This document shows positions 24,479 through 33,840 of a DNA stretch of 34,494 nucleotides, piece after piece. How positions within the stretch are numbered: position 1 is the first letter of the stretch; each line of letters starts with the position of its first letter. The position numbers were made by a program, and so were the translations under genes. The notes beneath the pieces are model-generated. The model had not been told where the DNA came from. It did not search any database and saw only the letters and a program-made list of their open reading frames with translations. This stretch comes from Roseinatronobacter sp. (GTDB lineage Bacteria > Pseudomonadota > Alphaproteobacteria > Rhodobacterales > Rhodobacteraceae). Location: positions 1-34,494 of the forward strand of contig JAIUNA010000003.1 in NCBI GenBank assembly GCA_022565265.1, read 5' to 3'.

Positions 24479-24500
24479 AAACGATCCCCCGTTTGCGGGG
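24458..24500. terminator. Double hairpin between convergent ade and polA
   Basis: A perfect 14-base inverted repeat (24458-24471 and 24473-24486, one central base) contains the stop codon of ade in its right arm. A second hairpin CCCCG/CGGGG (24487-24500) follows. On the minus strand the second hairpin runs into GATCGTTTTC, so each structure can serve the opposite gene. Confidence 0.7.
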
Positions 24501-24508
24501 CTGCCCGT

Positions 24509-27328
24509 TCAATGCGCCTCTGCCCAGCTATCGCCCACGCCTGCATCCACAACCAAAGGCACGCTTAGGTGCACAACCGGGTCTGCCGCCGCTTCCATCA
24601 CCGCGCGCACCTGCGCGATAACAGTCTCTACCGCGTCTTCCTCCACCTCGAACACCAGTTCGTCATGCACTTGCAGCAGCATTTTTGCAGGCAGATCGGC
24701 AATCACATCAGGCAGGCGGATCATGGCGCGGCGGATGATATCGGCGGCTGTGCCCTGAATGGGCGCATTGATTGCCGCGCGCTTGGCAAAGCCCGCACCG
24801 GGGCCTTTGGTATTGATCTCTGGCGTATGAATGCGCCGCCCGAATAGCGTTTCCACCCGCCCATGCTTTTGCGCGAATTCTACAGTTGCATCCATATAGG
24901 CGCGAATGCCGGGGAAGCGCTGGAAGTAAGTGTCAATGAAGGCCTGTGCCTCGGCGCGCGGAATGCGCAGATTGCGCGCCAGCCCAAAGCCTGAAATCCC
25001 GTAAATCACCCCGAAATTAATGGCTTTGGCGCGGCGGCGGATTTCCGGTGTCATCTCCTCCAGCGGCACGCCAAACATTTCCGAGGCTGTCATGGCGTGG
25101 ATGTCATGGCCCGCGCGGAAGGCCGCTTTCAGGCTGTCAATATCGGCAATATGGGCAAGAATGCGCAATTCAATCTGGCTGTAATCCAGCGCCACCAGCT
25201 TCTTGCCCTGCTCTGCCACAAAGGCCGTGCGAATGCGCCGCCCCTCTTCGCTGCGGATGGGGATATTCTGCAAATTGGGATCGGTGGAAGATAACCGCCC
25301 CGTAACCGCGCCTGTAATCACATAAGAGGTATGCACCCGCCCCGTGACTGGGTGGATATGTTCTTGCAGGGCATCGGTATAGGTGGATTTCAACTTTGCA
25401 AGCTGGCGCCAATCCAGCACGCGGGCGGGCAGATCATGCCCTTCACTGGCCAGATCTTCCAGAATATCCGCCCCGGTGGCATAGGCCCCGGTTTTTCCGG
25501 TCTTGCCACCGGGCAGGCTTAGCTTGTCAAACAGGATTTCTCCCAATTGCTTGGGGCTGCCCACATTGAACCGCTCGCCTGCAAGGGTATGTATCTCATC
25601 CTCCAGCCCGGCCATTTTTTGCGAAAAGGCGTTAGACATGCGCGACAGCGCGTCGCGATCCACCTTGATCCCGTGCCGCTCCATTTGCGCAAGAACAGGC
25701 ACAAGCGGGCGCTCCAACGTCTCATAAACGCGGGCAACCTGCTCTGTATGCAGGCGCGGTTTGAACATCTGCCAGAGCCGCAATGTGATATCTGCATCTT
25801 CGGCGGCATAGCGCGTGGCCTCGTCAATCGGCACGCGGTCGAATGTGATGGCGGATTTGCCCGCGCCCAGCAGGGTCTTGATGGCAATGGGCTGGTGGTT
25901 CAGATAGCGGTCTGACAGCGCATCCATTCCATGCCCATGCAAGCCCCCATGCAGCGCATAAGACATCAGCATCGTGTCATCTATGGGGGTAACATTCAGC
26001 CCCAGATTGGCAAAAATCTTGGCATCATATTTCATATTCTGCCCGATTTTCAGGATGCCGCCATCTTCCAGCACAGGCCGCAGCCGCGCCAAGACATCGG
26101 CCAGCGGCAATTGCCCTTCCACCAGATCGACACTGCCGAACAGATCGCCGCCACCCGCGCGGTGTTGCAGCGGGATATAGGCGGCATGGCCGGGGGTTAT
26201 GCACAGCGAAATCCCCACCAACTCGGCGCGCATTTCATCAAGGGCGGTGGTTTCGGTATCAATCGCCACATAGCCGCGCTCTTCGATCTGGGAAATCCAG
26301 CTTTCCAGCGTGTCCATATCGCGGATGCAGACATATTGGGCTTGGGCAAAATCGGGCTGTTCGGTGGCAGGGGGCGGCACGCTTGCCGCCTCTGGCGCGT
26401 TGCCAGTTGCAGGGGGCGCAGGAATGGCCGGGGTTGGCGCGCCAAAATGTTCGGCCACGCGGCGGGTGAGTGTGCGAAATTCCATCTCATTGAGGAAATT
26501 CATCAGCGCCTCTGGCTCTGGCGCGCGTACTTCCAGATCATCCAACCCGAAATCCAGCGGTGTATTCTCATCCAGCAAGACCAGCCGTTTGGAAATGCGG
26601 ATCAGCTCTGCATTGTCTTCCAACGCGGCGCGGCGCTTGGGTTGTTTGATTTCACCCGTCCGCGCCAGCAGTGTTTCCAGATCGCCAAATTCATTGATCA
26701 GAAGTGCGGCAGTCTTGATCCCGATTCCCGGCGCGCCCGGCACGTTATCGACCGAGTCGCCCGCCAGGGCCTGCACATCTGCCACGCGCTCTGGCCCGAC
26801 GCCGAATTTCTCGATCACTTCTTCCACGCCGATGCGCTTGTTTTTCATCGCGTCCAGCATCTCGACGCCATTGCCCACAAGCTGCATCAAATCCTTGTCA
26901 GAGGAGATGATTGTCACCCGCCCGCCTGCTTGCCGCGCCTCGCGTGCAAGGGTGGCGATAATGTCATCGGCCTCGTAATCGGCAATCTCTATGCAGGGCA
27001 GGTTGAAGGCGCGCGTGGCCTCGCGGGTGAGCGGGAATTGGGGGCGCAAATCTTCGGGCGGCTCTGGCCGGTTGGCCTTGTAGAGGTCATAAATCTCGTT
27101 GCGAAAGGTTTTCGAGGAGTGATCGAAAATCACCGCCGCATGGGTGGGCGCATCAGTGCTTGCGCCATTCTCGCCCAAGTAGCGCCACAGCATGTTGCAA
27201 AACCCCGCCACAGCGCCCCCGGGCAGGCCATCGGATTTGCGCGATAGCGGCGGCAGCGCGTGATAGGCGCGGAAAATATAGGCCGAGCCGTCAATCAGAT
27301 GCAGATGGCTGCCTTTGCCGAATGTCAT
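24509..27328 (-). CDS. polA: DNA polymerase I
   Basis: A 939-residue three-domain Pol I for Okazaki-fragment processing and excision repair. The 5'-3' exonuclease occupies about 1-290, with DYEADD (117-122) and the helix-hairpin-helix GAPGIGIKTAA. The 3'-5' proofreading domain (about 330-510) keeps its catalytic residues: Asp357 and Glu359 in DTET, an IGQNMKYD motif and YAAEDAD. The polymerase domain has DYSQIELR (Asp715), the O-helix RRAKAINFGVIYG (765-777) and QVHDE (His888, Asp889). All three activities therefore look intact. AGGGG six bases upstream sets the start at 27328. A Pro/Ala-rich linker lies near 297-325. Confidence 0.98.
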   Translation of the reverse strand: MTFGKGSHLHLIDGSAYIFRAYHALPPLSRKSDGLPGGAVAGFCNMLWRYLGENGASTDAPTHAAVIFDHSSKTFRNEIYDLYKANRPEPPEDLRPQFPLTREATRAFNLPCIEIADYEADDIIATLAREARQAGGRVTIISSDKDLMQLVGNGVEMLDAMKNKRIGVEEVIEKFGVGPERVADVQALAGDSVDNVPGAPGIGIKTAALLINEFGDLETLLARTGEIKQPKRRAALEDNAELIRISKRLVLLDENTPLDFGLDDLEVRAPEPEALMNFLNEMEFRTLTRRVAEHFGAPTPAIPAPPATGNAPEAASVPPPATEQPDFAQAQYVCIRDMDTLESWISQIEERGYVAIDTETTALDEMRAELVGISLCITPGHAAYIPLQHRAGGGDLFGSVDLVEGQLPLADVLARLRPVLEDGGILKIGQNMKYDAKIFANLGLNVTPIDDTMLMSYALHGGLHGHGMDALSDRYLNHQPIAIKTLLGAGKSAITFDRVPIDEATRYAAEDADITLRLWQMFKPRLHTEQVARVYETLERPLVPVLAQMERHGIKVDRDALSRMSNAFSQKMAGLEDEIHTLAGERFNVGSPKQLGEILFDKLSLPGGKTGKTGAYATGADILEDLASEGHDLPARVLDWRQLAKLKSTYTDALQEHIHPVTGRVHTSYVITGAVTGRLSSTDPNLQNIPIRSEEGRRIRTAFVAEQGKKLVALDYSQIELRILAHIADIDSLKAAFRAGHDIHAMTASEMFGVPLEEMTPEIRRRAKAINFGVIYGISGFGLARNLRIPRAEAQAFIDTYFQRFPGIRAYMDATVEFAQKHGRVETLFGRRIHTPEINTKGPGAGFAKRAAINAPIQGTAADIIRRAMIRLPDVIADLPAKMLLQVHDELVFEVEEDAVETVIAQVRAVMEAAADPVVHLSVPLVVDAGVGDSWAEAH

Positions 27329-27383
27329 ATCCGCCCCTTTCGAGAGTGGTTTTATCTGGGCCTGTTCCCGAATCATGGAATGG

Positions 27384-27417
27384 GAAAAACCCCAATGCGC
27401 TGGCGGCGCCTTGGGGT
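27384..27417 (-). terminator. Intrinsic terminator between the zinc-finger gene and polA
   Basis: On the minus strand ACCCCAA, a 15-base GC-rich loop, and TTGGGGT are followed by TTTTCCC. It ends the small zinc-finger transcript and implies polA has its own promoter in the remaining 55 bases or depends on readthrough. Confidence 0.75.
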
Positions 27418-27448
27418 GTTCCGCGCGCTGGCTATGATTTGCGCGCTC

Positions 27449-27646
27449 TCAGGCGGCCTTGTCGTCGGTGTAATCGCGGTGGATGAAGCGTTTGTCGCAA
27501 TAGGGGCAATCCACTGTGCCTGTCTCTTGGCTAAGGGATAGCCAGACGCGCGGATGCCCCAGCGCCCCTTCGCCACCATCGCAGCATACGCGCATGGCAG
27601 AGACGATCTCGGTTTCCGGGGCGGGGAAGGCGGTATCGGGGGTCAT
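27449..27646 (-). CDS. Small CHCC-type zinc-finger protein
   Basis: A 65-residue protein of the zf-CHCC type related to the NDUFS6 zinc domain. The ligands appear as Cys21 or Cys22 (RVCCDGG), His30 (LGHPRVWL) and the CPYC pair near residues 48-51, followed by KRFIH. In mitochondria and alphaproteobacteria such proteins associate with respiratory complex I, but the stand-alone bacterial ones are mostly uncharacterised. The ATG at 27646 is chosen because the longer frame adds only ten unrelated residues; no strong ribosome-binding site is seen. It precedes polA on the same strand and has its own terminator. Confidence 0.85.
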   Translation of the reverse strand: MTPDTAFPAPETEIVSAMRVCCDGGEGALGHPRVWLSLSQETGTVDCPYCDKRFIHRDYTDDKAA

Positions 27647-27777
27647 TTCAGGTGATGTCCTTGTCGGCAAAGGCAAGCTGCATTAGGTCTGGCCTCAACA
27701 TACCCGGTTTGGCGCGCAGGACAAGGCTGCTAAGCCCGCCGCCCCCCGGAAATGCCATGCGAAAAGGGATATCGCCC

Positions 27778-28725
27778 ATGCAAAATGCCATAGAGATTAC
27801 GGGCCTGCGCAAGACATACGGTGCGCAGAAGGGCACCGGGCCGAAAGAGGCACTCAAGGGTGTTGATCTTGCTATCCCGGCGGGCAGCATCTTTGGCCTG
27901 CTGGGGCCAAATGGTGCGGGCAAATCCACGCTTATCAACATCCTTGCGGGGCTGGTGACAAAAACCGCAGGGCAAGTGCGTATCTGGGGCTTTGATCAGG
28001 ATATCAACCCCCGCCAATCACGCGCCGCCATTGGCGTTATGCCGCAAGAGCTGAATATGGATCCCTTCTTCACCCCGCGCGGCGCTTTGGAGGTGCAGGC
28101 GGGGCTATATGGTGTGCCCAAAAGCCAGCGCCGCACGGATGAAATTTTGGCCCTTATCGGCCTGTCGGACAAGGCCGAAGCTTATGCGCGTACGCTGTCG
28201 GGGGGCATGCGCCGGCGGCTATTGCTGGGCAAGGCGCTGGTGCACCGCCCGCAAGTGCTGGTGCTGGATGAACCCACGGCAGGTGTGGATATCGAATTGC
28301 GCCAGATGCTATGGGCCAATGTGCGCAAGCTGAATGATCAGGGCATGACAATCATCCTGACCACACATTATCTCGAAGAAGCACAGGAAATGTGTGACGA
28401 AATCGCCATCCTCAACCATGGTGCTGTGGTGGTGCAGTATAAAACCTCGGTGCTTCTGGCGCGGCTGGATGCCAAAACACTGCTCTTGCGGCTGGAGGGG
28501 CCAGTACCGGATTTGGCCCTGCCCGATGGGGTACAACGGGAAATGCGCGCGGATGGCATGCTGGCGCTGACATATCGGCGCTCTCAGGTGCGTGCAGGCC
28601 AGCTTTTGGCGGCTGTGGCAGAGGCAGGCGGGCAGATCAGTGATGTTTCCAGCGAAGACCCCAATCTGGAAGATGTGTTTCTGGCCCTCACTACAGGCGA
28701 GGCGCCCGCCCCTATATCCGCTTGA
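27778..28725 (+). CDS. ABC transporter ATP-binding protein, ABC-2/export type
   Basis: A 315-residue ATPase: Walker A GPNGAGKS (43-50), Q-loop near Gln90, signature LSGGM (140-144), Walker B LVLDE (161-165) and the H-loop His in TTHYLEEA. The C-terminal 80 residues beyond the nucleotide-binding domain resemble the extension in CcmA/NatA-type exporters of the ABC-2 class. AAGGGAT precedes the ATG at 27778. No permease gene is next to it: the following gene is convergent and overlaps by 14 bases, and the upstream gene is divergent. Its membrane partner must be encoded elsewhere, or it acts in another role. The substrate is unknown. Confidence 0.92.
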   Translation: MQNAIEITGLRKTYGAQKGTGPKEALKGVDLAIPAGSIFGLLGPNGAGKSTLINILAGLVTKTAGQVRIWGFDQDINPRQSRAAIGVMPQELNMDPFFTPRGALEVQAGLYGVPKSQRRTDEILALIGLSDKAEAYARTLSGGMRRRLLLGKALVHRPQVLVLDEPTAGVDIELRQMLWANVRKLNDQGMTIILTTHYLEEAQEMCDEIAILNHGAVVVQYKTSVLLARLDAKTLLLRLEGPVPDLALPDGVQREMRADGMLALTYRRSQVRAGQLLAAVAEAGGQISDVSSEDPNLEDVFLALTTGEAPAPISA

Positions 28726-30019
28726 GGCTGAGCCGCGTAATACGGTTGCCATCGCGCGAAAGAATCTTGAAGCGGCAACCGTGGAAAGAAAAGACCTGCC
28801 CCTGTTCGGGAATGGATTGCGCTTCATGTATAACCAATCCGGCAATCGTCACGGCCTCATCATCTGGCAATGACCATTCCAGCGTGCGGTTAAGATCGCG
28901 GATTGTCATTGCGCCATCGACCACGGCTTCGCCAGCATCATTGATCTCGACCTCTGGCGCAAGGGTGGTGTCATATTCATCTTCAATCTCGCCCACGATT
29001 TCCTCAAGGATATCTTCCAGCGTGATCAATCCATGCAATGCGCCATATTCATCGACAACCAGCGCAAAATGCCGCCGCAGGCGCAGAAACTCTTTCATCT
29101 GCTCATCCAGCGGCGTTGTTTCGGGCACGAAATAGGGCGGGCGGGCCAGTGCATTAAGATCCAGCGCGCTGACGGCGCCATAGTCTCCGCTTGCGGCACT
29201 GACCAGCCTGTGCATCTCGCGCACCAGATCGCGGGCATAAAGAATGCCGACGATGTTTTCAGGGTCTTCGCGATACATAGGCAGGCGCGAATGCGGCGAG
29301 TTGATACATTGCGCGATGATATCCTCGATCGGATCATCGGCATTGACCGTATCAATCTGGCTGCGGTGGCGCATGATTTCTTCCACTGTCCGTTCGGACA
29401 GATCAAGTGCGCCCAAAAGGCGGTCACGGTGTTCTTTCTCAACCGAACCGCTGGAATGCCCCAATGCCAATGTGCCCGCAATCTCTTCATGCACAGACAT
29501 GATGTGACTGTCAGGATCAATCGTTACCCCAAACAGTGCCAGCACACGGCGCACCACAAAACGCACCACCGCGACAATTGGCGAAAACACCGCCACCACC
29601 CAGCGCAAGGCGGGTGCAACACGGATGGCCGCTGTTTCCGGGGCGGAAATGGCATAGGTTTTGGGCATTACCTCTGCAAAGCCCAGCACCAGAATTGTCA
29701 TTACCAGTGTGGCCAGCGCCACGCCGCTATCGCCAAAAATCCGCGTGAACAGTGCTGTCGCAATCGAGGCGGCCAGAATATTGACCATATTATTGCCCAG
29801 CAGGATCGCGCCGATCAACCGCTCGCTATCCTCTGTCAGGGCAAGGGCGGTTTGTGCCCCGCGCCCGCCCTTGTCGGCCTGTGCTTTCAGCTTGCCCAGG
29901 CTAGACGCCGTGAGCGCAGTTTCAGAGCCAGAGAAAAACCCTGAAATGATCAGCAATATCAGGATCGCGCCAACGCTGACCCAGAAAGCAGTATCAAGAT
30001 ACGCGGCGAAATCGCCCAT
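28712..30019 (-). CDS. CNNM/CorC (HlyC/CorC)-family transporter
   Basis: A 435-residue protein with an N-terminal DUF21/CNNM membrane domain: four hydrophobic helices, SGFFSGSETAL near residues 24-34 and GFAEVMPKT. Tandem CBS domains follow (about 200-340) and then a C-terminal CorC_HlyC domain. The family is implicated in magnesium or cobalt efflux, with the CBS pair sensing Mg-ATP. I chose the ATG at 30019 because AAAGGG stands close upstream; a longer form from 30049 adds ten polar residues. It overlaps the convergent ABC ATPase by 14 bases and diverges from prfA. The ion transported is not determined. Confidence 0.92.
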   Translation of the reverse strand: MGDFAAYLDTAFWVSVGAILILLIISGFFSGSETALTASSLGKLKAQADKGGRGAQTALALTEDSERLIGAILLGNNMVNILAASIATALFTRIFGDSGVALATLVMTILVLGFAEVMPKTYAISAPETAAIRVAPALRWVVAVFSPIVAVVRFVVRRVLALFGVTIDPDSHIMSVHEEIAGTLALGHSSGSVEKEHRDRLLGALDLSERTVEEIMRHRSQIDTVNADDPIEDIIAQCINSPHSRLPMYREDPENIVGILYARDLVREMHRLVSAASGDYGAVSALDLNALARPPYFVPETTPLDEQMKEFLRLRRHFALVVDEYGALHGLITLEDILEEIVGEIEDEYDTTLAPEVEINDAGEAVVDGAMTIRDLNRTLEWSLPDDEAVTIAGLVIHEAQSIPEQGQVFSFHGCRFKILSRDGNRITRLSLKRI

Positions 30020-30159
30020 GTGGCCCTTTGTCCCGATCGTGTCGCTCATCTGCGCATGGATGTCTTTTAAATCCTTGTGGCTGTCGCGTCCAGCACTAGC
30101 GGCCTTACTGTGCCAAGATGGCTTGACCGGGGGGGCGAGTTTGGCCACAAGTCGCGCTC

Positions 30160-31215
30160 ATGTTCGCAACCGAAACACTCGATCAGATTACCCGCCGTTT
30201 TGGCTATCTGGAAGCGCGCCTTATGGAAGGTGTCGCGCCGGAAGAGATTGGCGCGGTGACGCGCGAATATTCCGAGTTGAAACCCGTTGTCGCCCAGATT
30301 GCCGCGTATCAGCAGGCTATCGCCGCGCGCCGCGAGGCCGAGGCACTGCGCCACGATCCCGAAATGCGCGATCTGGCCTTGGAAGAACTGGCCATGCTGG
30401 AACGCAGCCTTCCAGAACTGGAACAAGCGCTGCGCCTTGCGTTGCTGCCGCGTGATGCGGCCGATGCCCGGCCTGCGTTGATCGAATTGCGCCCCGGCAC
30501 AGGCGGGGAAGAAGCCAGCCTCTTTGCGGCTGATCTGTTGCGCATGTATCAGCGTTATGCCGAGGCGCGGGGCTGGCAGGTGCAGATGGTCAGCCAGTCC
30601 GAAACCGAATTGGGCGGGCTGCGTGAGGCTGTGATGCGGATTGTGGGCGAGGGGGTTTTCGCGCGGTTGAAGTTTGAATCCGGGGTGCACCGGGTGCAGC
30701 GCGTGCCTGTTACCGAATCGGGGGGGCGGATACATACCTCTGCGGCCACAGTTGCGGTGCTGCCCGAAGCGGAAGAGGTGGATATCGACATTCCCGCACA
30801 AGATATCCGCATTGATACGATGCGCGCCTCCGGGGCAGGGGGGCAGCATGTGAACACGACCGATTCGGCTGTGCGGATCACCCATATCCCCGGCGGAATT
30901 GTTGTCACATCCTCCGAGAAATCCCAGCACCAGAATCGGGCGATTGCGATGCAGGTCTTGCGCGCGAAACTTTATGATATGGAGCGCCAGCGCGCGGCGG
31001 ATGCCCGCGCTGATGCGCGCAAGGCGCAAGTCGGCTCTGGGGATCGCTCAGAGCGTATCCGAACCTATAACTTCCCGCAGGGGCGCATGACGGATCATCG
31101 GATCAACCTGACGCTGTACAAGCTGGATGCCATCTTGCAAGGCGATCTGGATGAGGTGTTTGACGCACTGACCACCGCCGATCAGGCCGCACGGTTGGCC
31201 GAGATGGAAGCGTGA
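30160..31215 (+). CDS. prfA: Peptide chain release factor 1
   Basis: A 351-residue RF1 that reads UAA and UAG stop codons. The tripeptide anticodon is PVT (183-185), where many RF1 proteins have PAT or PVT, which separates it from RF2 (SPF). The GGQ motif that triggers peptidyl-tRNA hydrolysis is at 227-229 within SGAGGQHVN. The Gln in GGQ is the target of PrmC, whose gene follows with a TGATG overlap. It is divergent from the CorC-type gene. No evident programmed frameshift, which is expected for RF1 rather than RF2. Confidence 0.98.
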   Translation: MFATETLDQITRRFGYLEARLMEGVAPEEIGAVTREYSELKPVVAQIAAYQQAIAARREAEALRHDPEMRDLALEELAMLERSLPELEQALRLALLPRDAADARPALIELRPGTGGEEASLFAADLLRMYQRYAEARGWQVQMVSQSETELGGLREAVMRIVGEGVFARLKFESGVHRVQRVPVTESGGRIHTSAATVAVLPEAEEVDIDIPAQDIRIDTMRASGAGGQHVNTTDSAVRITHIPGGIVVTSSEKSQHQNRAIAMQVLRAKLYDMERQRAADARADARKAQVGSGDRSERIRTYNFPQGRMTDHRINLTLYKLDAILQGDLDEVFDALTTADQAARLAEMEA

Positions 31216-32078
31216 TGCAAACCGCCGCCCAAACGGCCCAAGCCCTTCTGGCGGCAGGTGTTGCGCGTTTGCGCGCAGCCGGGATAGACGGGGCCGCGCG
31301 CGATGCGCGCTGGCTTCTGGCCTATGCGCTGGGCATTGCGCCAGAGCGTGTGACGCTGGTTTTGCCCGATCCTGTATCCGCCGCTCAGGCCGCAGGCTTT
31401 GAGCGCGCGATTGGCGCGCGTGCGCAGCACCAGCCTGTGGCACAGATTATGGGGCAGCGCCTGTTCTGGGGGCGCGCGTTTCAGATAACGCCCGATGTGC
31501 TGGATCCCCGGCCAGAAACGGAAACTCTGATTGCCGCCGCGCTGGAGCGTGACTTCGGCACGATCCTTGATCTGGGCACAGGCAGCGGTGCGATTGTGTG
31601 GACGCTGCTGGCCGAGCGGTCAGGCGCATGCGGGCTGGCGGTTGATCTGTCGCCCAAGGCGCTGGATGTCGCGCGCACCAATGCGGCTGCGCTGGGGCTG
31701 GCTGGGCGGGTGGACTTTCGCCTTTCCAACTGGTGGGAGGCTGTGACCGGCAGTTTTGATCTGATTGTGTCGAACCCCCCTTATATTGCCGCGCCCGATT
31801 ACAGTGCATTGCCGCCCGATCTGCGCCTGTGGGAGCCGCGCATGGCCCTTGTGCCCGATGCCTGCGATGGAACTGGCCTTGCCGCCTACCGTGCAATCAT
31901 CGCGCAGGCCCCGGCCTTTTTGCGCCCCTCTGGCTGGCTGATGGTGGAAATCGGGCTGGGGCAGGGGCCAGAGGTGCAAGCGCTTATGGAACAGGCCGGG
32001 CTGAACGGCGCCCATATCCTGCCTGATCTGACAGGGCGCGGGCGGGTTGTGGCGGCACAGGCCCGCGCGCGGGCATGA
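31215..32078 (+). CDS. prmC: Release factor glutamine methyltransferase
   Basis: A 287-residue SAM-dependent methylase that modifies the Gln of the GGQ motif in RF1 and RF2. It has a helical N-terminal substrate-binding domain, the SAM motif DLGTGSGA, and the diagnostic SNPPYIA that binds the target glutamine. The ATG at 31215 overlaps the prfA TGA, giving tight translational coupling with its substrate gene; a GTG one codon earlier (31212) is also possible. The gene pair prfA-prmC is widely conserved. Confidence 0.97.
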   Translation: MQTAAQTAQALLAAGVARLRAAGIDGAARDARWLLAYALGIAPERVTLVLPDPVSAAQAAGFERAIGARAQHQPVAQIMGQRLFWGRAFQITPDVLDPRPETETLIAAALERDFGTILDLGTGSGAIVWTLLAERSGACGLAVDLSPKALDVARTNAAALGLAGRVDFRLSNWWEAVTGSFDLIVSNPPYIAAPDYSALPPDLRLWEPRMALVPDACDGTGLAAYRAIIAQAPAFLRPSGWLMVEIGLGQGPEVQALMEQAGLNGAHILPDLTGRGRVVAAQARARA

Positions 32079-32102
32079 CCTATGGCAAATCTGCCAAATC
32101 CC

Positions 32103-32125
32103 GCCCGAATTTGAGTTTTTCGGGC
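32103..32125 (+). terminator. Weak hairpin after prmC
   Basis: GCCCGAA and TTCGGGC form a 7-base stem with a 9-base loop 25 bases past the prmC stop. No T run follows, so it is a weak candidate. The rest of the 213-base interval up to the next gene shows no gene or clear promoter. Confidence 0.35.
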
Positions 32126-32291
32126 ACAGGGGCTTGCCATGCGCGCTCAGGCATGCCATCTGAATATCAAGGCACCGGCGCATTCAATGCGCTGTGTCTG
32201 ACGCTCCCATATCTGCAGTCCGGTGACGCGCGCGGCGCAATCTTCCGAACAGGCTGCACGGCATGCCATTGCAGGCAGGATATAGTTACGC

Positions 32292-33098
32292 ATGAGATCC
32301 ACCAACAAACGCTCGCGTTCGAAGTCGAACCGCCCCAAGACTCTTGGGAATATCGTAAATCGCGTGTTTGACAGCTCTGGCCCAGAGGGCAAGGTGCGCG
32401 GAACACCCCAGCAGATTATTGAAAAATATCAGGTTTTGGCGCGTGATGCGCAATTGTCCAATGATCGCGTGGCGGCAGAAAATTTTCAGCAGCACGCAGA
32501 GCATTACACCCGCATGCTGGCTCAGGCCACGCGCGAGATGCAGGCCGAGCAGGACGCCCGCCGCCAGTCTCAGGATGATCGCAACCGGCATTTTCAGGAT
32601 GATCGTCGGCAGAATCACGATGAGCGCGGGCCAAATCAACAGCGCCACCAGCCGCAGCGCGCGCAGCACGAAGATGAGGCAGGCCAGCGCGCCAAGCCTC
32701 AATTCGCGGAAAATAGCCGCCATGATCTGGATAAGAGCGCTTTTTCGGTTCAGGATTTCGATGATACCGGCGCAGATGACGCCGTGCTTGTGGAAACCCC
32801 TGAAAGCCTGTCCACAGCCGAGAGTGTGACAGCCGAAGCGCCGCCCGCAGAGCCTGCACGGGTGCAAAAGCCCATGGTGCAGGAGAGCGACGCACCCGCC
32901 CCGCGGCAAGACAAGCCTGTAAACCGTCGCAAGCCGCGAGCGCCCAAACCCGCAGAGAGCGCTGCGCCGGAGCAGGCCGCCACCGAGGCGCAGGCAGAGC
33001 AGGGCACAAAACCAAAGCGCGTGCAACGCAAGCCTCGCAAAGCCCCGGCAGAGACGACAGAAGGCACAGGGCAGCAAACCCCGTCAGCAGCAGAATAA
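32292..33098 (+). CDS. DUF4167-domain protein
   Basis: A 268-residue protein whose N-terminal about 75 residues (NRPKTLGNIVNRVFDSSGPEG then QIIEKYQVLARDAQLSNDRVAAENFQQHAEHY) match the DUF4167 domain seen throughout alphaproteobacteria downstream of prmC. The rest is low-complexity: first Gln/Arg/Asp-rich with likely coiled-coil character, then acidic Pro/Ala segments and a basic tail of KPKR/KPRK repeats. The composition suggests RNA binding or ribosome association, which is inference. Its function is not established. The start at 32292 is preceded by AGGA at a long spacing. It is convergent with the flavin reductase-like gene, with two hairpins between them. Confidence 0.88.
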   Translation: MRSTNKRSRSKSNRPKTLGNIVNRVFDSSGPEGKVRGTPQQIIEKYQVLARDAQLSNDRVAAENFQQHAEHYTRMLAQATREMQAEQDARRQSQDDRNRHFQDDRRQNHDERGPNQQRHQPQRAQHEDEAGQRAKPQFAENSRHDLDKSAFSVQDFDDTGADDAVLVETPESLSTAESVTAEAPPAEPARVQKPMVQESDAPAPRQDKPVNRRKPRAPKPAESAAPEQAATEAQAEQGTKPKRVQRKPRKAPAETTEGTGQQTPSAAE

Positions 33099-33146
33099 TC
33101 TGCCATGCAGATGCAACAGGCTCTCGCTTTGGCCAGAGCCTGTTGT
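33099..33146. terminator. Tandem hairpins between convergent genes
   Basis: ATCTGC/GCAGAT (33099-33113, 3-base loop) is followed by an 11-base stem CAACAGGCTCT/AGAGCCTGTTG (33115-33146, 10-base loop). They fill the gap between the DUF4167 gene and the opposite flavin reductase-like gene. T runs are absent, so the larger hairpin may be a transcript-end stabiliser as much as a terminator. Confidence 0.6.
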
Positions 33147-33150
33147 GCTG

Positions 33151-33756
33151 TTACGCGCCGGGCCGCTTCAGGCTGAACACCTCGTCAACCACAGTGTAAT
33201 CCTGATAGCCGCAGCGCGCGAGCGGGTGGTAGCGCGTGATGTCGAATATGCCATCGACAAGGCAATCGTCGCGCAGATATACGCCCACCACTTCGCCCAA
33301 AACGAGAAAATTGGCCTCTCCTTCCAGTCGGATGATTTGTGTCATCCGGCATTCCAGCGCTGCCGGTGCGCTTGCCACGCGTGACGCGGCTATCATGCGG
33401 CACTCTGCGCGTTCTAGGCGCGCATGGGTGAATTCATCCACCTCACGCGGCCACGGCCCAGAGCTGGCATTCATCGCGTCGCGCGCGGATTGTTCCACCA
33501 CATTCACACAAAACACGCCCGTTTCGCGGATATTGGCGACTGTGTCCTTTGTATCCGTTCTGTCGGGCTTGGTGCTGGTAGAGGCAAACATCACCTGCGG
33601 CGGCACATAGGCCACAGCATTGAAAAACGAATAGGGGGCCAGATTATCCTGTCCATCGGCCCCACGTGTGGAAATCCAGCCAATCGGGCGGGGGGTGACA
33701 ATGGCATTGAACGGGTTATGAGGCAGGCCGTGGCCTGTACGGGGTTCGTAGAACAT
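33151..33756 (-). CDS. Flavin reductase-like (FMN-binding split barrel) protein
   Basis: A 201-residue protein of the flavin reductase-like family. The N-terminal NPFNAIVTPRPIGWISTRG and NLAPYSFFNAV segments form the FMN phosphate and ring contacts typical of this split-barrel family. ETGVFCVNVV, and later GEVVGVYL and YHPLAR, are further conserved blocks. Members use FMN with NAD(P)H or act as small oxidoreductases of unknown substrate. The ATG at 33756 has AGGAAGG five bases upstream, a strong ribosome-binding site. It is divergent from the GNAT gene, 84 bases apart. Confidence 0.92.
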   Translation of the reverse strand: MFYEPRTGHGLPHNPFNAIVTPRPIGWISTRGADGQDNLAPYSFFNAVAYVPPQVMFASTSTKPDRTDTKDTVANIRETGVFCVNVVEQSARDAMNASSGPWPREVDEFTHARLERAECRMIAASRVASAPAALECRMTQIIRLEGEANFLVLGEVVGVYLRDDCLVDGIFDITRYHPLARCGYQDYTVVDEVFSLKRPGA

Positions 33757-33840
33757 GCGCGCCTTCCTGTGATCTGTTTGCGCGCAACCTAGTGCCATGC
33801 TACTGGCGCGGCCAGCGCCGAATGCGGCGGGGGGCAAGCC

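Noticed and set aside
25931-27247. Long plus-strand open frame opposite polA
   Set aside because: Antisense of the polA exonuclease domains, whose catalytic motifs are intact on the other strand.
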